In this document: positions 32,308-42,159 of the stretch, piece by piece
How positions within the stretch are numbered: the first letter of the stretch is position 1
Layout of the letters: the number at the start of each line of letters is the position of its first letter
Assembly (NCBI RefSeq): GCF_000975265.2
Contig: NZ_CP083405.1
Span: 1,302,001 to 1,366,000 of the forward strand
Reading direction: 5' to 3'
DNA: 64,000 nucleotides
Origin: Mycobacterium lepromatosis
Lineage (GTDB): Bacteria > Actinomycetota > Actinomycetes > Mycobacteriales > Mycobacteriaceae
The notes under the pieces: model-generated
Seen by the model: the letters and a program-made list of their open reading frames with translations, nothing else
Database searches by the model: none
What the model was told of the DNA's origin: nothing
Program-made: the position numbers and the translations under genes

Positions 32308-32940
32308 TTACAGCGGAAGAGCGCGACCTAAGATTGCGAATGCCCGTGGATCGCCAGCGAAGTAGTGGCAGCGGATGATGTCCATGAAACCCAGCCGCCG
32401 GTATAATCGCCACGCTCGGTTGGTTCCGCCGTTAGTTTCTGGTGTGGAGAGCAGCACGTTGTTTTCACGGCGATTAGCGAGCAGCCGGCGGGTCAATGCT
32501 TCGCCGATGCCGCGGCCTTGGGTACGAGGATGAATGTGCAATTCGGTCAACTCGAAATAACTGGTCATTAGCCGAGCGATTTCAAGCGTTGGCAAGCCAC
32601 CGCGTTGCAAGCCCCGGATAACCTGCTGTTGCCACCACTGACCCGGTGCCCCAGGGTAGCCGTAGGCCACGCCGAGCAATGGTGCGTTGCTTAGTTCGTC
32701 AGCTGACGGCGTCGGATGGGTAGGACTGTCGGCCGTGTCGGCTAAGTCTGTTGCTTCAATTCCGACCTCGACGGCGGCCACCGCTTGCCAGCCCGGTCGC
32801 CAGATGTGCTCCAGCCATATTCCGGCACGTAGATTTTCGGTGTCCCGTGGGTATTGCATCGCGTCAACATAGACGTCCAAGGCCTCGCTGAGGCGCCGTT
32901 CCATTTCGTTTGGCGACAAATTGATAAGGAATATCGCCAA
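32308..32940 (-). CDS. GNAT acetyltransferase (Rv2170-like)
   Basis: 210 residues. The GNAT core is visible as LTELHIHPRTQGRGIGEALTRRLL, the acetyl-CoA pyrophosphate loop Q/RxxGxG/A, followed by NRAWRLYRRLGF. Rv2170 has been reported to acetylate isocitrate dehydrogenase and isoniazid. The length matches the ortholog. It lies 91 nt upstream of lppM on the same strand. Intact. Confidence 0.85.
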   Translation of the reverse strand: MAIFLINLSPNEMERRLSEALDVYVDAMQYPRDTENLRAGIWLEHIWRPGWQAVAAVEVGIEATDLADTADSPTHPTPSADELSNAPLLGVAYGYPGAPGQWWQQQVIRGLQRGGLPTLEIARLMTSYFELTELHIHPRTQGRGIGEALTRRLLANRRENNVLLSTPETNGGTNRAWRLYRRLGFMDIIRCHYFAGDPRAFAILGRALPL

Positions 32941-33260
32941 TTCGTGGTGTCCTCCTCAGTAATACCAATATCCAATGACTCGGTGAGATGTATCTATGCA
33001 ATCATTATCGGATGGCATGGCCGTCAACCGACGAAGGGGTGTAGCAACACATCGACGACCCGGCTTGCTTCCGTAAGTAGTTCATGGCCCATGGGGATTC
33101 CGGGCTGTGTCGTCATGGCGGTGCGGCTTGGATAGAATCGACCGAGAATCAGTGGTATGGCATAGGTTGACCTCGTATCATTGAAAGTTAGTTGCCCACA
33201 CCAACGGGCATCCGCGTTCTATCGATAGTTACGTGTTAACCTGTCGGCAAGGAGGGACGA
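32941..33260 (+). other. Spacer between divergent Rv2170-like and Rv2169c-like genes
   Basis: It holds divergent promoters. On the reverse strand near 33115-33026 a short frame reads MTTQPGIPMGHELLTEASRV and stops shortly after; it may be the tail of a lost gene or chance. AAGGAGGGACGA just before 33261 is a strong ribosome binding site for the downstream gene. Confidence 0.45.
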
Positions 33261-33665
33261 ATGCCACTCTCCGATCATGAGCAGCGGATGCTCGATCAGA
33301 TCGAGAGCGCTCTCTACGCCGAAGACCCCAAGTTCGTGTCGAGTGTACGCGGTGGGGGGGTGCGTACACCGACCACGCGGCGGCGCACCCAAGGTGCGAC
33401 GTTGTTTGTCATTGGTCTGGGGATGTTGGTTTGTGGGGTTGCATTTAAGGCCACCATGATCGGAAGCTTTCCGATTCTTAGCGTCTTTGGCTTTGTCGTG
33501 ATGTTTGGTGGTGTGGTGTTTGCCATTACCGGTTCGCGATTGTTCGGCAGGGCGAACCACCCGGGTTCGGCGCCTGGGACATCGCGTCAGCGTCGTTCGA
33601 AGGGCGCAGCGGGATCGTTCACTAGTCGTATGGAGGATCGGTTCCGGCGTCGCTTCGATGAATAG
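33261..33665 (+). CDS. DUF3040-type membrane protein (Rv2169c-like)
   Basis: 134 residues beginning MPLSDHEQRMLDQIESALYAEDPKF, the hallmark of actinobacterial DUF3040 proteins. Two hydrophobic segments follow (about 46-65 and 70-92), then a basic, Ser/Gly-rich tail. Function unknown. AAGGAGG gives an unusually good ribosome site. A run of seven G at 33354-33360 encodes part of RGGGVRT and would be a slippage hotspot. A strong hairpin terminator follows 30 nt after the stop. Confidence 0.85.
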   Translation: MPLSDHEQRMLDQIESALYAEDPKFVSSVRGGGVRTPTTRRRTQGATLFVIGLGMLVCGVAFKATMIGSFPILSVFGFVVMFGGVVFAITGSRLFGRANHPGSAPGTSRQRRSKGAAGSFTSRMEDRFRRRFDE

Positions 33666-33694
33666 CGGAACCCCCAGCCGACCTACACACATAT

Positions 33695-33721
33695 AACGGG
33701 GCAGCCACTGGCTGCCCCGTT
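33695..33721 (+). terminator. Strong hairpin terminator after the Rv2169c-like gene
   Basis: Arms of 12 bp (AACGGGGCAGCC / GGCTGCCCCGTT) around an ACT loop, followed by TCGTT. Mycobacterial terminators often lack a long U-tract, so this is a good candidate. It separates the Rv2169c-like gene from the dcw cluster. A second, weaker 9-bp inverted repeat (GCTCACTGT / ACAGTGAGC) lies about 20 nt further on. Confidence 0.8.
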
Positions 33722-33963
33722 TCGTTCCCCGAGCTCACTGTTAGCCCGATTCGGGAGCACAGTGAGCCGTGAAGGGCCTGATCCAAGCTCCACTGGGCTA
33801 CACCAGGGTGCCCGTACCGTGTTTTAGGGCTTTGAAATGCGGTTTCTGATGTTCCGATCGGGTTGGGAGGTGTCTTCGGGTGCCCCTGGTTCGGCCTCGA
33901 GGTGGTGAATAGCCGCAAAAATTCGATTGCTCTACCCTATTAAATGGGTCTTTATGGGGCAAA

Positions 33964-33987
33964 GTGGTGGATTGTGGGGTATGGTGA
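33964..33987 (+). promoter_or_regulatory. Candidate MraZ operator: GTGG-type direct repeats
   Basis: GTGG at 33964, GTGG at 33974 and GTGA at 33984 recur at exactly 10-bp steps, with GTGT at 33993, about 50-70 bp before the mraZ start. MraZ is known to bind short G-rich direct repeats with 10-bp periodicity upstream of its own operon. The match is by spacing and composition only. The rest of 33740-34036 shows no gene. Confidence 0.55.
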
Positions 33988-34036
33988 CTGAAGTGTTTGG
34001 GCGAGGCGGGACACGGTCTTGACGGGAGGTCAGCAG

Positions 34037-34468
34037 GTGTTTCTCGGCACTTACACGCCCAAACTCGACGACAAGGGGCGGCTGACGTTGCCCGCCAAAT
34101 TCCGCGATGCGCTGGCAGGGGGTTTGATGGTAACCAAGAGCCAAGACCACAGCTTGGCTGTCTATCCCCGGGCGGAATTCGAGCAGCTAGCGCGCCGAGC
34201 TAGCAAGGTGTCGCGAAGAAACCCCGAAGCCAGGGCGTTCTTGCGCAATCTCGCCGCTGGAACCGACGAACAACATCCCGACCTGCAAGGCCGTATCACG
34301 TTGTCGGCCGACCACCGTCGCTATGCCAACCTTTCCAAGGACTGCGTGGTGATTGGAGCCGTCGATTACCTTGAGATCTGGGACGCACAGGCTTGGCATG
34401 ACTACCGACAGACCCACGAAGAGAACTTCTCCGCGGCCAGCGATGAAGCACTTGACGACATCATCTAG
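34037..34468 (+). CDS. mraZ: Transcriptional regulator MraZ
   Basis: 143 residues from the GTG at 34037, preceded by GGGAGGT; the upstream in-frame ATG-like start at 34019 (TTG) is inside that ribosome site. Two AbrB-type SpoVT domains carry the conserved [14 protein letters not shown] and [15 protein letters not shown]. It is the first gene and autoregulator of the dcw cluster in many bacteria. Length and sequence match Rv2166c. Between it and rsmH lie 223 nt containing a very long hairpin. Confidence 0.95.
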   Translation: MFLGTYTPKLDDKGRLTLPAKFRDALAGGLMVTKSQDHSLAVYPRAEFEQLARRASKVSRRNPEARAFLRNLAAGTDEQHPDLQGRITLSADHRRYANLSKDCVVIGAVDYLEIWDAQAWHDYRQTHEENFSAASDEALDDII

Positions 34469-34534
34469 TGGGTGGCGATTCGCTGCATCCGGCTCCGCCG
34501 CTCTTGCGATCGCCACGAGATCTAAGGCGGATGC

Positions 34535-34625
34535 CTCCGCATTGTGGTCTCTGTCCGAAGGCACGACCCTGGCGTACTTCCCCAACGCCAGGGTCGTGCC
34601 TTCGGACAGAGACCACAATGCGGAG
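34535..34625. repeat. Perfect 41-bp-arm inverted repeat between mraZ and rsmH
   Basis: 34535-34575 is exactly complementary to 34585-34625 with a 9-nt loop (ACTTCCCCA). It starts CTCCGCATTGTGGTCTCTGT and contains AGGCACGACCCTGGCG. It begins 66 nt after the mraZ stop and ends 66 nt before the proposed rsmH start. No U-tract follows, so it is not a classic terminator. Read in the rsmH frame it encodes [10 protein letters not shown] ... VVPSDRDHN, which resembles the annotated N-terminus of the M. tuberculosis protein (from memory), so the structure may be older than this lineage. Confidence 0.96.
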
Positions 34626-34691
34626 ATGTTTGCATTCCTCGGGGCGGTTCCGAGAGGCAACAGGTGCCGCCAAGCCAGGGGAGGTGGCGAG

Positions 34692-35714
34692 GTGGCTAAC
34701 GGCTCAAGTGTTTTCGGGCATGTGTCTGTCTTTGCGCAACGGTGTGTCACGCTGCTTACCCCTGCGTTGACCCGCCATCATGCTGATGGGTCCAATGCGG
34801 TCCTGGTGGACGCCACCCTCGGCGCTGGTGGGCATGCAGAGCGATTCCTGACCGAATTTCCGGGTTTGCGGCTGATTGGACTTGACCGCGACCCGAGCGC
34901 CCTGGATATCGCCCGGACTCGGCTAATGCGATTTGCCGACCGGGTCACGTTAATCCATACGCGTTATGACCTCCTCGCTGTGGCACTGAACAAATTTGGT
35001 TATGCCGCAGTGGAATCGGTCGATGGCGTGCTGTTCGATCTAGGTGTCTCGTCCATGCAGCTGGACCGTGTCGAGCGAGGTTTTTCCTACGCTCAAGACG
35101 TGCCGTTGGACATGCGGATGGACCCGGGGTTACCTGTTAGCGCGGCCGATATCGTCAACAACTATGACGAGGCCGCATTAGCCGATCTCCTTCGCCGGTA
35201 TGGTGAGGAGCGATTCGCACGCCGCATCGCTGCGTACATCGTCCGCCGGCGTGCCCACACTCCGTTCACTTCGACTGCCGAGCTGGTAGCTCTTTTGTAC
35301 CAGGCGGTTCCGGCGCCGGCCCGGCGCACCGGCGGCCATCCGGCCAAGCGCACGTTTCAGGCACTGCGGATCGCGGTCAACGACGAGTTGAACTCGCTGA
35401 GCAACGGCCTTCCCGCTGCGCTGGATGCGCTAACTGTGGCCGGGCGCCTCGTGGTGCTGGCCTATCAGTCGCTCGAGGACCGGATAGTCAAACGCGTGTT
35501 TGCCGACGCGGTCGCCTCTCGCACGCCGGCGGGCCTCCCGATCGAACTTCCGGGCCATGGACCGCGATTCCGGTTGTTGACGCGCGGCGCTGAACACGCA
35601 GATGCTGCTGAGATCGAACGCAATCCCCGCAGTGCCGCCGTGCGATTACGGGCCCTACAACGAACCGAGCATGGAGTGGAACCGCAGCAGCCAACTAGGA
35701 GGGGCGACTCATGA
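34692..35714 (+). CDS. rsmH: 16S rRNA (cytosine1402-N4)-methyltransferase RsmH
   Basis: 340 residues from the GTG at 34692, which has an excellent ribosome site (GGGGAGGT, 7 nt spacing) and directly precedes the family's conserved start ([18 protein letters not shown]). The frame is open far upstream, through the 41-bp hairpin and into mraZ; orthologs are often annotated longer. SAM-binding and core motifs are visible: [44 protein letters not shown] and [12 protein letters not shown]. It methylates C1402 of 16S rRNA. Its stop overlaps the next start by 4 nt. Confidence 0.9.
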   Translation: MANGSSVFGHVSVFAQRCVTLLTPALTRHHADGSNAVLVDATLGAGGHAERFLTEFPGLRLIGLDRDPSALDIARTRLMRFADRVTLIHTRYDLLAVALNKFGYAAVESVDGVLFDLGVSSMQLDRVERGFSYAQDVPLDMRMDPGLPVSAADIVNNYDEAALADLLRRYGEERFARRIAAYIVRRRAHTPFTSTAELVALLYQAVPAPARRTGGHPAKRTFQALRIAVNDELNSLSNGLPAALDALTVAGRLVVLAYQSLEDRIVKRVFADAVASRTPAGLPIELPGHGPRFRLLTRGAEHADAAEIERNPRSAAVRLRALQRTEHGVEPQQPTRRGDS

Positions 35715-36850
35715 AGGCTCAGCGTGACATGTCGATCCGCCGTGGCGGCAGTGGTCGTCCGGGTGGACGCGACGATGCTGCCCGCAGTGGCAAGCGCACT
35801 GCTAATGATGCGGGGTCACGTCGCCTCCGAACGCACGCTGGCAAGATCTCGGCTTCCGCCCGTGAAGTCGGGGTGCCGAAATCTGGCCCACGAACCAGCC
35901 CGATGTCTCGACCGGTCGAGCGGCCAGCTCGTCCCAGAAGCACCACGCAGGCTAAGGCGCGGGCAAAGGCACGGAAAGCCAAGGCGCCCAAAGTTGTCCG
36001 CTCTCGGTTGGGTGAGCGTTTGGTCGCCCGGTTGGCATTGATAGACCTGAGTCCGCGGACATTGGCGAACAAAGTTCCGTTTGTTGTGCTGGTAATCAGT
36101 TCTCTCGGCGTTGGGCTGGGCCTCACGCTGTGGTTGTCCACTGATTCTGCTGAGCGTTCGTACCAGCTTAGCGATGCCCGTGAGCAGGCTCGGATGTTGC
36201 AGCAACAGAAGGAAGCGCTCGAACGTGATGTGCGCGAAGCAGAATCTGCGCCGGCGCTGGCCGAGGCGGCTCGCAAGCAGGGTATGATCCCGACCAAGGA
36301 TACTGCCCACTTGGTCCAGGACCCGGAAGGTAACTGGGTGGTTGTAGGTATGCCCAAGCCAGCCGACGGCGTTCCGCCGCCGCCGTTGAACACGAAGCTT
36401 CCTGACACAGGTCCTCCGTCGCTGAAACCGTCGGCAAGTCCCTTGGAGGTCCCGGTTCGGGTGGTACCGGGCCCCGGTGACCCATCCCCGCCGGCGAGGT
36501 CTGGACCGGAGATGTTGTTGCGCGCTCCTGACGGTGCAACGACTTTGGGCGGTCAACATCTACCTCAGGAACTTCCGCAGTTACCCGGTATACCCAACGG
36601 ACCGGTCGCTGGGCAGGTGCAGGTCCCGGAGCTGATGCCGACGCCGGGGTTGTCAATTCCAAGCGGCGCGATGCGCGTACCAGTGCCCGCGCCGGCACCG
36701 GAGGAAGTGCCAGTTCGGCTGCAACCGGAGCTGATGCCTCCCGCAGCCACGGGTCCGGCTATATCTATATCGACGACCCCGGTGCCCGCGCCGGCTAACG
36801 GTGAGCAGTTCGGCCCCGTTACGGCCACAGCGCCAGGGACGTTGCGGTGA
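35711..36850 (+). CDS. FtsL-like division protein (Rv2164c-like), Pro-rich
   Basis: 379 residues. A basic, Ala/Lys-rich cytoplasmic N-terminus (1-120) is followed by one transmembrane segment (about 122-143), a short coiled coil (150-180, [19 protein letters not shown]) and a long Pro-rich extracytoplasmic tail. This topology and the position between rsmH and pbpB are those of FtsL. The Pro-rich tail is a mycobacterial addition. ATGA overlaps at both ends indicate translational coupling with rsmH and pbpB. Confidence 0.82.
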   Translation: MKAQRDMSIRRGGSGRPGGRDDAARSGKRTANDAGSRRLRTHAGKISASAREVGVPKSGPRTSPMSRPVERPARPRSTTQAKARAKARKAKAPKVVRSRLGERLVARLALIDLSPRTLANKVPFVVLVISSLGVGLGLTLWLSTDSAERSYQLSDAREQARMLQQQKEALERDVREAESAPALAEAARKQGMIPTKDTAHLVQDPEGNWVVVGMPKPADGVPPPPLNTKLPDTGPPSLKPSASPLEVPVRVVPGPGDPSPPARSGPEMLLRAPDGATTLGGQHLPQELPQLPGIPNGPVAGQVQVPELMPTPGLSIPSGAMRVPVPAPAPEEVPVRLQPELMPPAATGPAISISTTPVPAPANGEQFGPVTATAPGTLR

Positions 36851-38874
36851 GACGCGGCGACGCTCACCGCCCCGGCTCGTCGAGGTCGACACAGCTGGGG
36901 AACAGCTCCAGCACACCGCCTGTTCGGCAACCGAAGCGGCTTAGTCAGCCAGAGAAAGCTAGGAAAGCCAAGGACACCAAAAAATCTCGTCCAGCGGTCA
37001 CGCCGGATGTAGTAACGGCGGGTCATTCAGCGCGGAAGCGGCGCACTCGGCAGGTGGTCAAAGTAGGAACTGACGGTCCATCTTTCATCTTCCGACATCG
37101 AGGCGGCAACGTGGTTATCTTCGCGTTGATGCTGGTAGCGGCGACGCAGTTGTTCAGCCTGCAGGTCTCAAATGCCGCGGGTCTGCGTGCACAGGCGGCC
37201 GGACAACTCAGGGTCACTGACGTCGAAAGGGCGGTCCGCGGAAGTATCACCGACCGCAACAACGAGCAACTTGCTTTCACTACCGAATCACGCGCGTTGA
37301 CGTTTCAGCCAAAGAAAATTCGCCAGCAGTTGGAGGAAGCCAAACAGAAAATGCCATCCGCTCCTGACCCGCAGCAGCGCCTGAAAGATATCGCCAAGGA
37401 GGTCGCGGGTCGGTTGAGCAACAAACCCGATGGTCCGTCGCTGCTGAAGAAGCTGCAAAGCAACGACAATTTCGTCTATTTGGCGCGCGCCGTCGATCCT
37501 GCCGTAGCCGAGGCGATCTCCGCAAAATATCCCGAAGTCGGATCTGAACGGCAGGACCTGCGCCAGTATCCGGGCGGATCGCTAGCGGCTAACATCGTCG
37601 GCGGCATCGACTGGGACGGCCACGGGTTGCTGGGTCTTGAGGACTCCCTGGACTCCGTGTTGTCCGGAACCGACGGTTCGGTCACCTACGACCGTGGGTC
37701 CGACGGCGTGGTTATCCCTGGCAGCTATCGCAATCGGCACCGGGCGGTCAACGGTTCGACCGTTCAGCTCACTATCGACGACGACATCCAGTTCTACGTG
37801 CAGCAACAGGTGCAGCAGGCAAAGAATTTGTCCGGCGCCCATAATGTTTCTGCTGTCGTCCTGGATGCCAAGACCGGTGAAGTACTTGCCATGGCCAACG
37901 ACAACACCTTCGATCCGTCGCAAGACATTGGTCGCCAAGGCGATAAACAGCTGGGTAACTTGGCGGTTTCCTCGCCATTTGAGCCGGGCTCAGTTAATAA
38001 GGCCATCACCGCCTCCGCGGTCATTGAATATGGGTTGTCTACTCCCGATGAGGTGTTGCAGGTTCCTGGCTCGATCCGGATGGGTGGTGTGTCCGTCCAT
38101 GATGCGTGGGAGCACGGTGTGGTGCCCTACACCACCACTGGAGTGTTCGGAAAGTCTTCCAACGTCGGCACGTTGATGCTGGCCCAGCGTGTCGGACCGG
38201 AACGCTTTTACGACATGGTTCGCAAGTTCGGTTTAGGTCAACGCACCGGTGTGGGGTTGCCCGGTGAGAGCGAGGGGCTGGTACCGTCCATCGACCAATG
38301 GTCGGGCAGCACATTTTCGAACTTGCCTATAGGGCAAGGTCTTTCGACAACTTTGCTACAGATGACCGGAATGTATCAGGTTATTGCTAATGACGGGGTG
38401 CGCATACCACCGCGGATTATTAAGGCTACTATCGCAGCTGACGGCACGCGGACGCAAGAACCGCGGCCGGACGGCATTCGGGTGGTGTCGCAGCAGACTG
38501 CCCAGACTGTGCGGAAGATGCTGAGCGCCGTGGTGCAAAGCGATCCGATGGGTTACCAGCAGGGCACAGGGCCCGCGGCCGGGGTATCCGGCTATCAGAT
38601 TGCCGGCAAGACAGGTACTGCGCAGCAGGTTAATCCCTCCTGCAGATGCTACTTTGACGATGTCTACTGGATTACCTTTGCCGGAATGGCTACCGTCGAC
38701 AATCCCCGCTACGTCATCGGCACCATGATGGACAACCCCGAGCGCAATGCGGATGGTACGCCCGGTCATAGTGCGGCCCCACTTTTCCATAACGTCGCGG
38801 GCTGGCTGATGCAACGTGAGAACGTGCCGCTATCCCCGGATCCGGGACCACCGTTGACGTTGCAGGCCACCTAG
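36847..38874 (+). CDS. pbpB: Penicillin-binding protein PbpB (FtsI/PBP3), septal transpeptidase
   Basis: 675 residues. A long basic N-terminus is followed by one transmembrane segment (about 88-108), a pedestal domain and a transpeptidase domain. Active-site motifs are SVNK (Ser382, Lys385), SSN (437-439) and KTG (588-590). It crosslinks septal peptidoglycan with FtsW. The start is a GTG overlapping the previous stop. Unlike M. tuberculosis, where PE_PGRS38 and other genes follow, only 112 nt separate it from murE. Intact. Confidence 0.95.
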   Translation: MRRGDAHRPGSSRSTQLGNSSSTPPVRQPKRLSQPEKARKAKDTKKSRPAVTPDVVTAGHSARKRRTRQVVKVGTDGPSFIFRHRGGNVVIFALMLVAATQLFSLQVSNAAGLRAQAAGQLRVTDVERAVRGSITDRNNEQLAFTTESRALTFQPKKIRQQLEEAKQKMPSAPDPQQRLKDIAKEVAGRLSNKPDGPSLLKKLQSNDNFVYLARAVDPAVAEAISAKYPEVGSERQDLRQYPGGSLAANIVGGIDWDGHGLLGLEDSLDSVLSGTDGSVTYDRGSDGVVIPGSYRNRHRAVNGSTVQLTIDDDIQFYVQQQVQQAKNLSGAHNVSAVVLDAKTGEVLAMANDNTFDPSQDIGRQGDKQLGNLAVSSPFEPGSVNKAITASAVIEYGLSTPDEVLQVPGSIRMGGVSVHDAWEHGVVPYTTTGVFGKSSNVGTLMLAQRVGPERFYDMVRKFGLGQRTGVGLPGESEGLVPSIDQWSGSTFSNLPIGQGLSTTLLQMTGMYQVIANDGVRIPPRIIKATIAADGTRTQEPRPDGIRVVSQQTAQTVRKMLSAVVQSDPMGYQQGTGPAAGVSGYQIAGKTGTAQQVNPSCRCYFDDVYWITFAGMATVDNPRYVIGTMMDNPERNADGTPGHSAAPLFHNVAGWLMQRENVPLSPDPGPPLTLQAT

Positions 38875-38986
38875 CGGTGTGGGCATCGCCGACGTCGGCG
38901 TTAGTTAGAGCGTGACGTTTACTTGCTCATTTTCGCGTTAGCGTCGATTTCGCCGTCCTGTGCTGGAGCCGGTGCGCCCGGGTAGG

Positions 38987-40609
38987 GTGTCATCGCTGGT
39001 CATGGTTGACGGAGGTGTGACTGAGGTGATGGCGGTGCCGGCTGGGCTGCGTCCCAGCGCCACTGCGGGCGTGCGGCTCCCTGAGCTTGTGGCCCAGGTT
39101 GGTGCGGTGCTGGCCGACGGCCCCGGACAGGTGGCGACTGTCCCAGACATTCCGGTGACCGGTGTGACGCTGCGGGCCCAGGAGGTGCTGTCTGGTGATC
39201 TGTTCGCCGCTCTGGCCGGTGCGTCCACCCACGGCGCTCGGTATGCTGGCGTTGCTCTCGAACGAGGTGCCGTCGCGGTGCTTACCGACGTTGAAGGGGT
39301 CGCCAGGTTTACAGCACAGGCCAGCAGCGTTCCAATACTTATACATCCGTCACCCCGCAGCGTGCTCGGTGGTCTTGCCGCCACGGCATATGGAAATCCC
39401 TCCAACCGGATGACGGTTATTGGGATTACCGGAACATCGGGTAAGACGACTACCACCTATATGGTTGAGGCTGGCCTACGGGCTGCTGGGCGAGTGGCTG
39501 GGCTAGTCGGTACCATCGGCATCCGGATCGACGGTGTCGACATCCCTAGCGTGCTGACTACGCCGGAGGCTCCTGCGCTGCAGGCGATGCTCGCGGCGAT
39601 GGCCGAACGGGGGGTGGAAACCGTGGTCATGGAGGTGTCTAGTCACGCGTTGAGTATGGGTCGGGTGGGCGGCACCCAGTTCGCAGTGGCCGGTTTCACC
39701 AATCTGTCTCGCGACCACCTCGATTTTCACCCCAGCATGGAGGAATACTTAGAAACCAAGGCGATGCTGTTCGATCCGCATTCATTGCTGCGGGCTTACA
39801 ACGTCGTGGTATGCATCGACGACGACGCTGGGCGCGCGACGGCCGCCCGGGCTGGTGAAGCCATCACAGTCAGCGCCCTAGGGCAACCCGCATCTTGGCG
39901 CGCGACGGACGTTGCGCCACTGGGTGCCGGAGCCCAGGAGTTCACCGCCGTAGACCCCGCCGGTGTCCAGCACCGGGTCGGTATCCGGTTACCCGGCCGC
40001 TACAACGTCGCTAATTGTCTTGTCGCCCTGGCGGTTCTCGATGTTGTTGGGGTGTCGCCGGAGCAGGCTGCCCTGGGGCTTTGGGACATCCGAATCCCCG
40101 GGCGACTGGAACGGATCGACCGCGGCCAGGATTTTCTTGCGTTGGTCGACTATGCGCACAAGCCAGGCGCGCTACACTCGGTGCTGACCGCCCTACTGCA
40201 GCCGGACCATCGGCTGGCAGTGGTGTTCGGTGCTGGCGGCGAGCGTGACCCGGGCAAACGGGCTCCGATGGGCGAGATTGCCGCTGAGCTAGCCGATTTG
40301 GTCGTCGTTACCGACGACAACCCGCGCGGCGAGGATCCGGCGGCAATTCGTCGTGACATTCTGGCCGGTACCGTCGCGGCTGGCGGTGCGGCGCGGGTCG
40401 TCGAGATTGGTGACCGGCGGGCCGCGATCCAATACGCGGTTGCTTGGGCGGGTCCTGGTGACGTGGTGCTGCTGGCGGGCAAAGGTCATGAAACCGGACA
40501 GCGGGGCGCTGCCGAGACCCGCTCCTTCGATGACCGGGTGGAGCTGGCTCGGGCGCTGCAGGCCCGCGACGCCCGACGGCTTCCCGCTCCTGGGCGAGCG
40601 CGCCAATGA
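38987..40609 (+). CDS. murE: UDP-MurNAc-L-Ala-D-Glu:meso-DAP ligase
   Basis: 540 residues from the GTG at 38987 (MSSL, as in the M. tuberculosis protein); the frame opens upstream at 38960. The ATP loop is [10 protein letters not shown], and [11 protein letters not shown] and the DAP-specificity motif DNPRGEDP are present. It adds meso-diaminopimelate to the stem peptide in the cytosol. The stop overlaps murF by 4 nt. The 112 nt upstream contain nothing recognisable of the PE_PGRS gene found there in M. tuberculosis. Confidence 0.94.
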   Translation: MSSLVMVDGGVTEVMAVPAGLRPSATAGVRLPELVAQVGAVLADGPGQVATVPDIPVTGVTLRAQEVLSGDLFAALAGASTHGARYAGVALERGAVAVLTDVEGVARFTAQASSVPILIHPSPRSVLGGLAATAYGNPSNRMTVIGITGTSGKTTTTYMVEAGLRAAGRVAGLVGTIGIRIDGVDIPSVLTTPEAPALQAMLAAMAERGVETVVMEVSSHALSMGRVGGTQFAVAGFTNLSRDHLDFHPSMEEYLETKAMLFDPHSLLRAYNVVVCIDDDAGRATAARAGEAITVSALGQPASWRATDVAPLGAGAQEFTAVDPAGVQHRVGIRLPGRYNVANCLVALAVLDVVGVSPEQAALGLWDIRIPGRLERIDRGQDFLALVDYAHKPGALHSVLTALLQPDHRLAVVFGAGGERDPGKRAPMGEIAAELADLVVVTDDNPRGEDPAAIRRDILAGTVAAGGAARVVEIGDRRAAIQYAVAWAGPGDVVLLAGKGHETGQRGAAETRSFDDRVELARALQARDARRLPAPGRARQ

Positions 40610-42159
40610 TCGACCTGACGGTTGCCCAGATTACCGAGATCGTCGGTGGCACGTTGGTCGATATCTCTCCCGAGGAGGCTACCGAGCGCCGCGTCACCGG
40701 CAGCGTGGAATTCGATTCGCGGGCTGTTGTCCCCGGCGGTCTATTCCTGGCCTTGCCGGGGGCCCGCTCAGACGGGCATGACCACGCTGCCTCGGCGATA
40801 GCGGCCGGTGCGGTCGCTGTGTTGGCTGCTCGGCCGGTCGGCGTTCCCGCCATCGTAGTTGTTCCTGACCCTCGCACGGGCGACGGCGGGCTGACTGGGG
40901 TGCTTGAGCACGATGCAGACGGATCGGGCGCGGCGGTGCTGGCCGCGTTGGCCAAGTTGGCCCAGGCGGTGGCCGCGGAGTTGGTAGCTGGCGGGCTGAC
41001 CATCATTGGGATTACCGGATCGTCAGGGAAGACGTCCACCAAAGACTTGGTGGCCGTCGTGCTGGAGTCGCTCGGTAAGGTGGTGGCGCCGCCTGAGTCG
41101 TTCAACAATGAATTGGGTCATCCCTGGACAGTGTTGCGTGCAACCCGTAGCACGGACTATCTGATTCTGGAGATGTCGGCACGTCGTCCCGGTAATATTG
41201 CCGCGTTGGCGGCGATCGCTCCGCCAACGGTAGGGGTTGTCCTCAACGTCGGCACTGCGCACCTAGGTGAGTTCGGCTCCCGGGACGCCATCGCGCGGGC
41301 TAAAACCGAGCTGCCGCAAGCTATTATGCAATCCGGTGTGGTCATACTCAACGTCGATGACCCGGCGGTGGCGGCGATGGCCGATGCGACCGCGGCCCGC
41401 GTGATTCGGGTTAGTCGCGGTAGTCGTAGCGATCTGGGGTCGCCAAACAGCCCAGACGTTTGGACTGGTCCGGTGTCGCTCGACGAACTTGCTAGGCCGC
41501 GCTTCACGCTGCATACGCGACATCCGCGCGCCGGCGCCACCGAAATCCAACTCGGCGTGTACGGCGACCACCAGGTCACCAACGCCTTGTGCGCGGCTGC
41601 GGTCGCGATGGAATGCGGCGCTAGCGTCGAGCACGTGGCGGCTGCGCTCGCCGCGACGGGGCCGGTGTCGCGGCATCGGATGCAGGTGACCACGCGCGCT
41701 GACGGGGTGACGGTGATAGATGACACCTACAACGCCAACCCCGACTCGATGCGGGCCGGGCTGCAGGCCCTGGCTTGGATCGCGCATGGCGGGACCCATG
41801 ATAAGAACCAGCGAGGTTCCTGCGCTCGACGAAGCTGGGCGGTGTTGGGTGAGATGGCCGAGCTTGGGGAGGATTCGATAATCGAACACGATCGCATCGG
41901 CCGGCTAGCGGTGCGCTTAGATGTGTCTCGACTCGTTGTCGTGGGAGGGGGAAGGTCGATAAACGCCATGCACCGCGGAGCGGTTATGGAAGGTTCGTGG
42001 GGCTTAGATACGGTTAACGTGGCCGACCCCGTTGCTGCCCTGGAATTGTTGCGGGCTGAAGTACGACCTGGCGACGTGGTCCTGATCAAGGCGTCGCATT
42101 CGGTCGGGCTAGGGGCGCTGGCTGATGTACTGGTGGGCGACGGGGCCCCCCGCCCATGA
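40606..42159 (+). CDS. murF: UDP-MurNAc-tripeptide:D-Ala-D-Ala ligase
   Basis: 517 residues. ATP loop [10 protein letters not shown], then [10 protein letters not shown], the central motif [13 protein letters not shown] and [11 protein letters not shown] are all present. It completes the pentapeptide precursor. Four-nt overlaps with murE and mraY indicate coupling. A short extra basic stretch ([20 protein letters not shown]) separates the central and C-terminal domains. Confidence 0.94.
   Translation: MIDLTVAQITEIVGGTLVDISPEEATERRVTGSVEFDSRAVVPGGLFLALPGARSDGHDHAASAIAAGAVAVLAARPVGVPAIVVVPDPRTGDGGLTGVLEHDADGSGAAVLAALAKLAQAVAAELVAGGLTIIGITGSSGKTSTKDLVAVVLESLGKVVAPPESFNNELGHPWTVLRATRSTDYLILEMSARRPGNIAALAAIAPPTVGVVLNVGTAHLGEFGSRDAIARAKTELPQAIMQSGVVILNVDDPAVAAMADATAARVIRVSRGSRSDLGSPNSPDVWTGPVSLDELARPRFTLHTRHPRAGATEIQLGVYGDHQVTNALCAAAVAMECGASVEHVAAALAATGPVSRHRMQVTTRADGVTVIDDTYNANPDSMRAGLQALAWIAHGGTHDKNQRGSCARRSWAVLGEMAELGEDSIIEHDRIGRLAVRLDVSRLVVVGGGRSINAMHRGAVMEGSWGLDTVNVADPVAALELLRAEVRPGDVVLIKASHSVGLGALADVLVGDGAPRP

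Noticed and set aside
34353..34691. Upstream extension of rsmH through the hairpin as real protein
   Set aside because: The conserved domain and the best ribosome site both begin at 34692; the extension overlaps mraZ and the palindrome.
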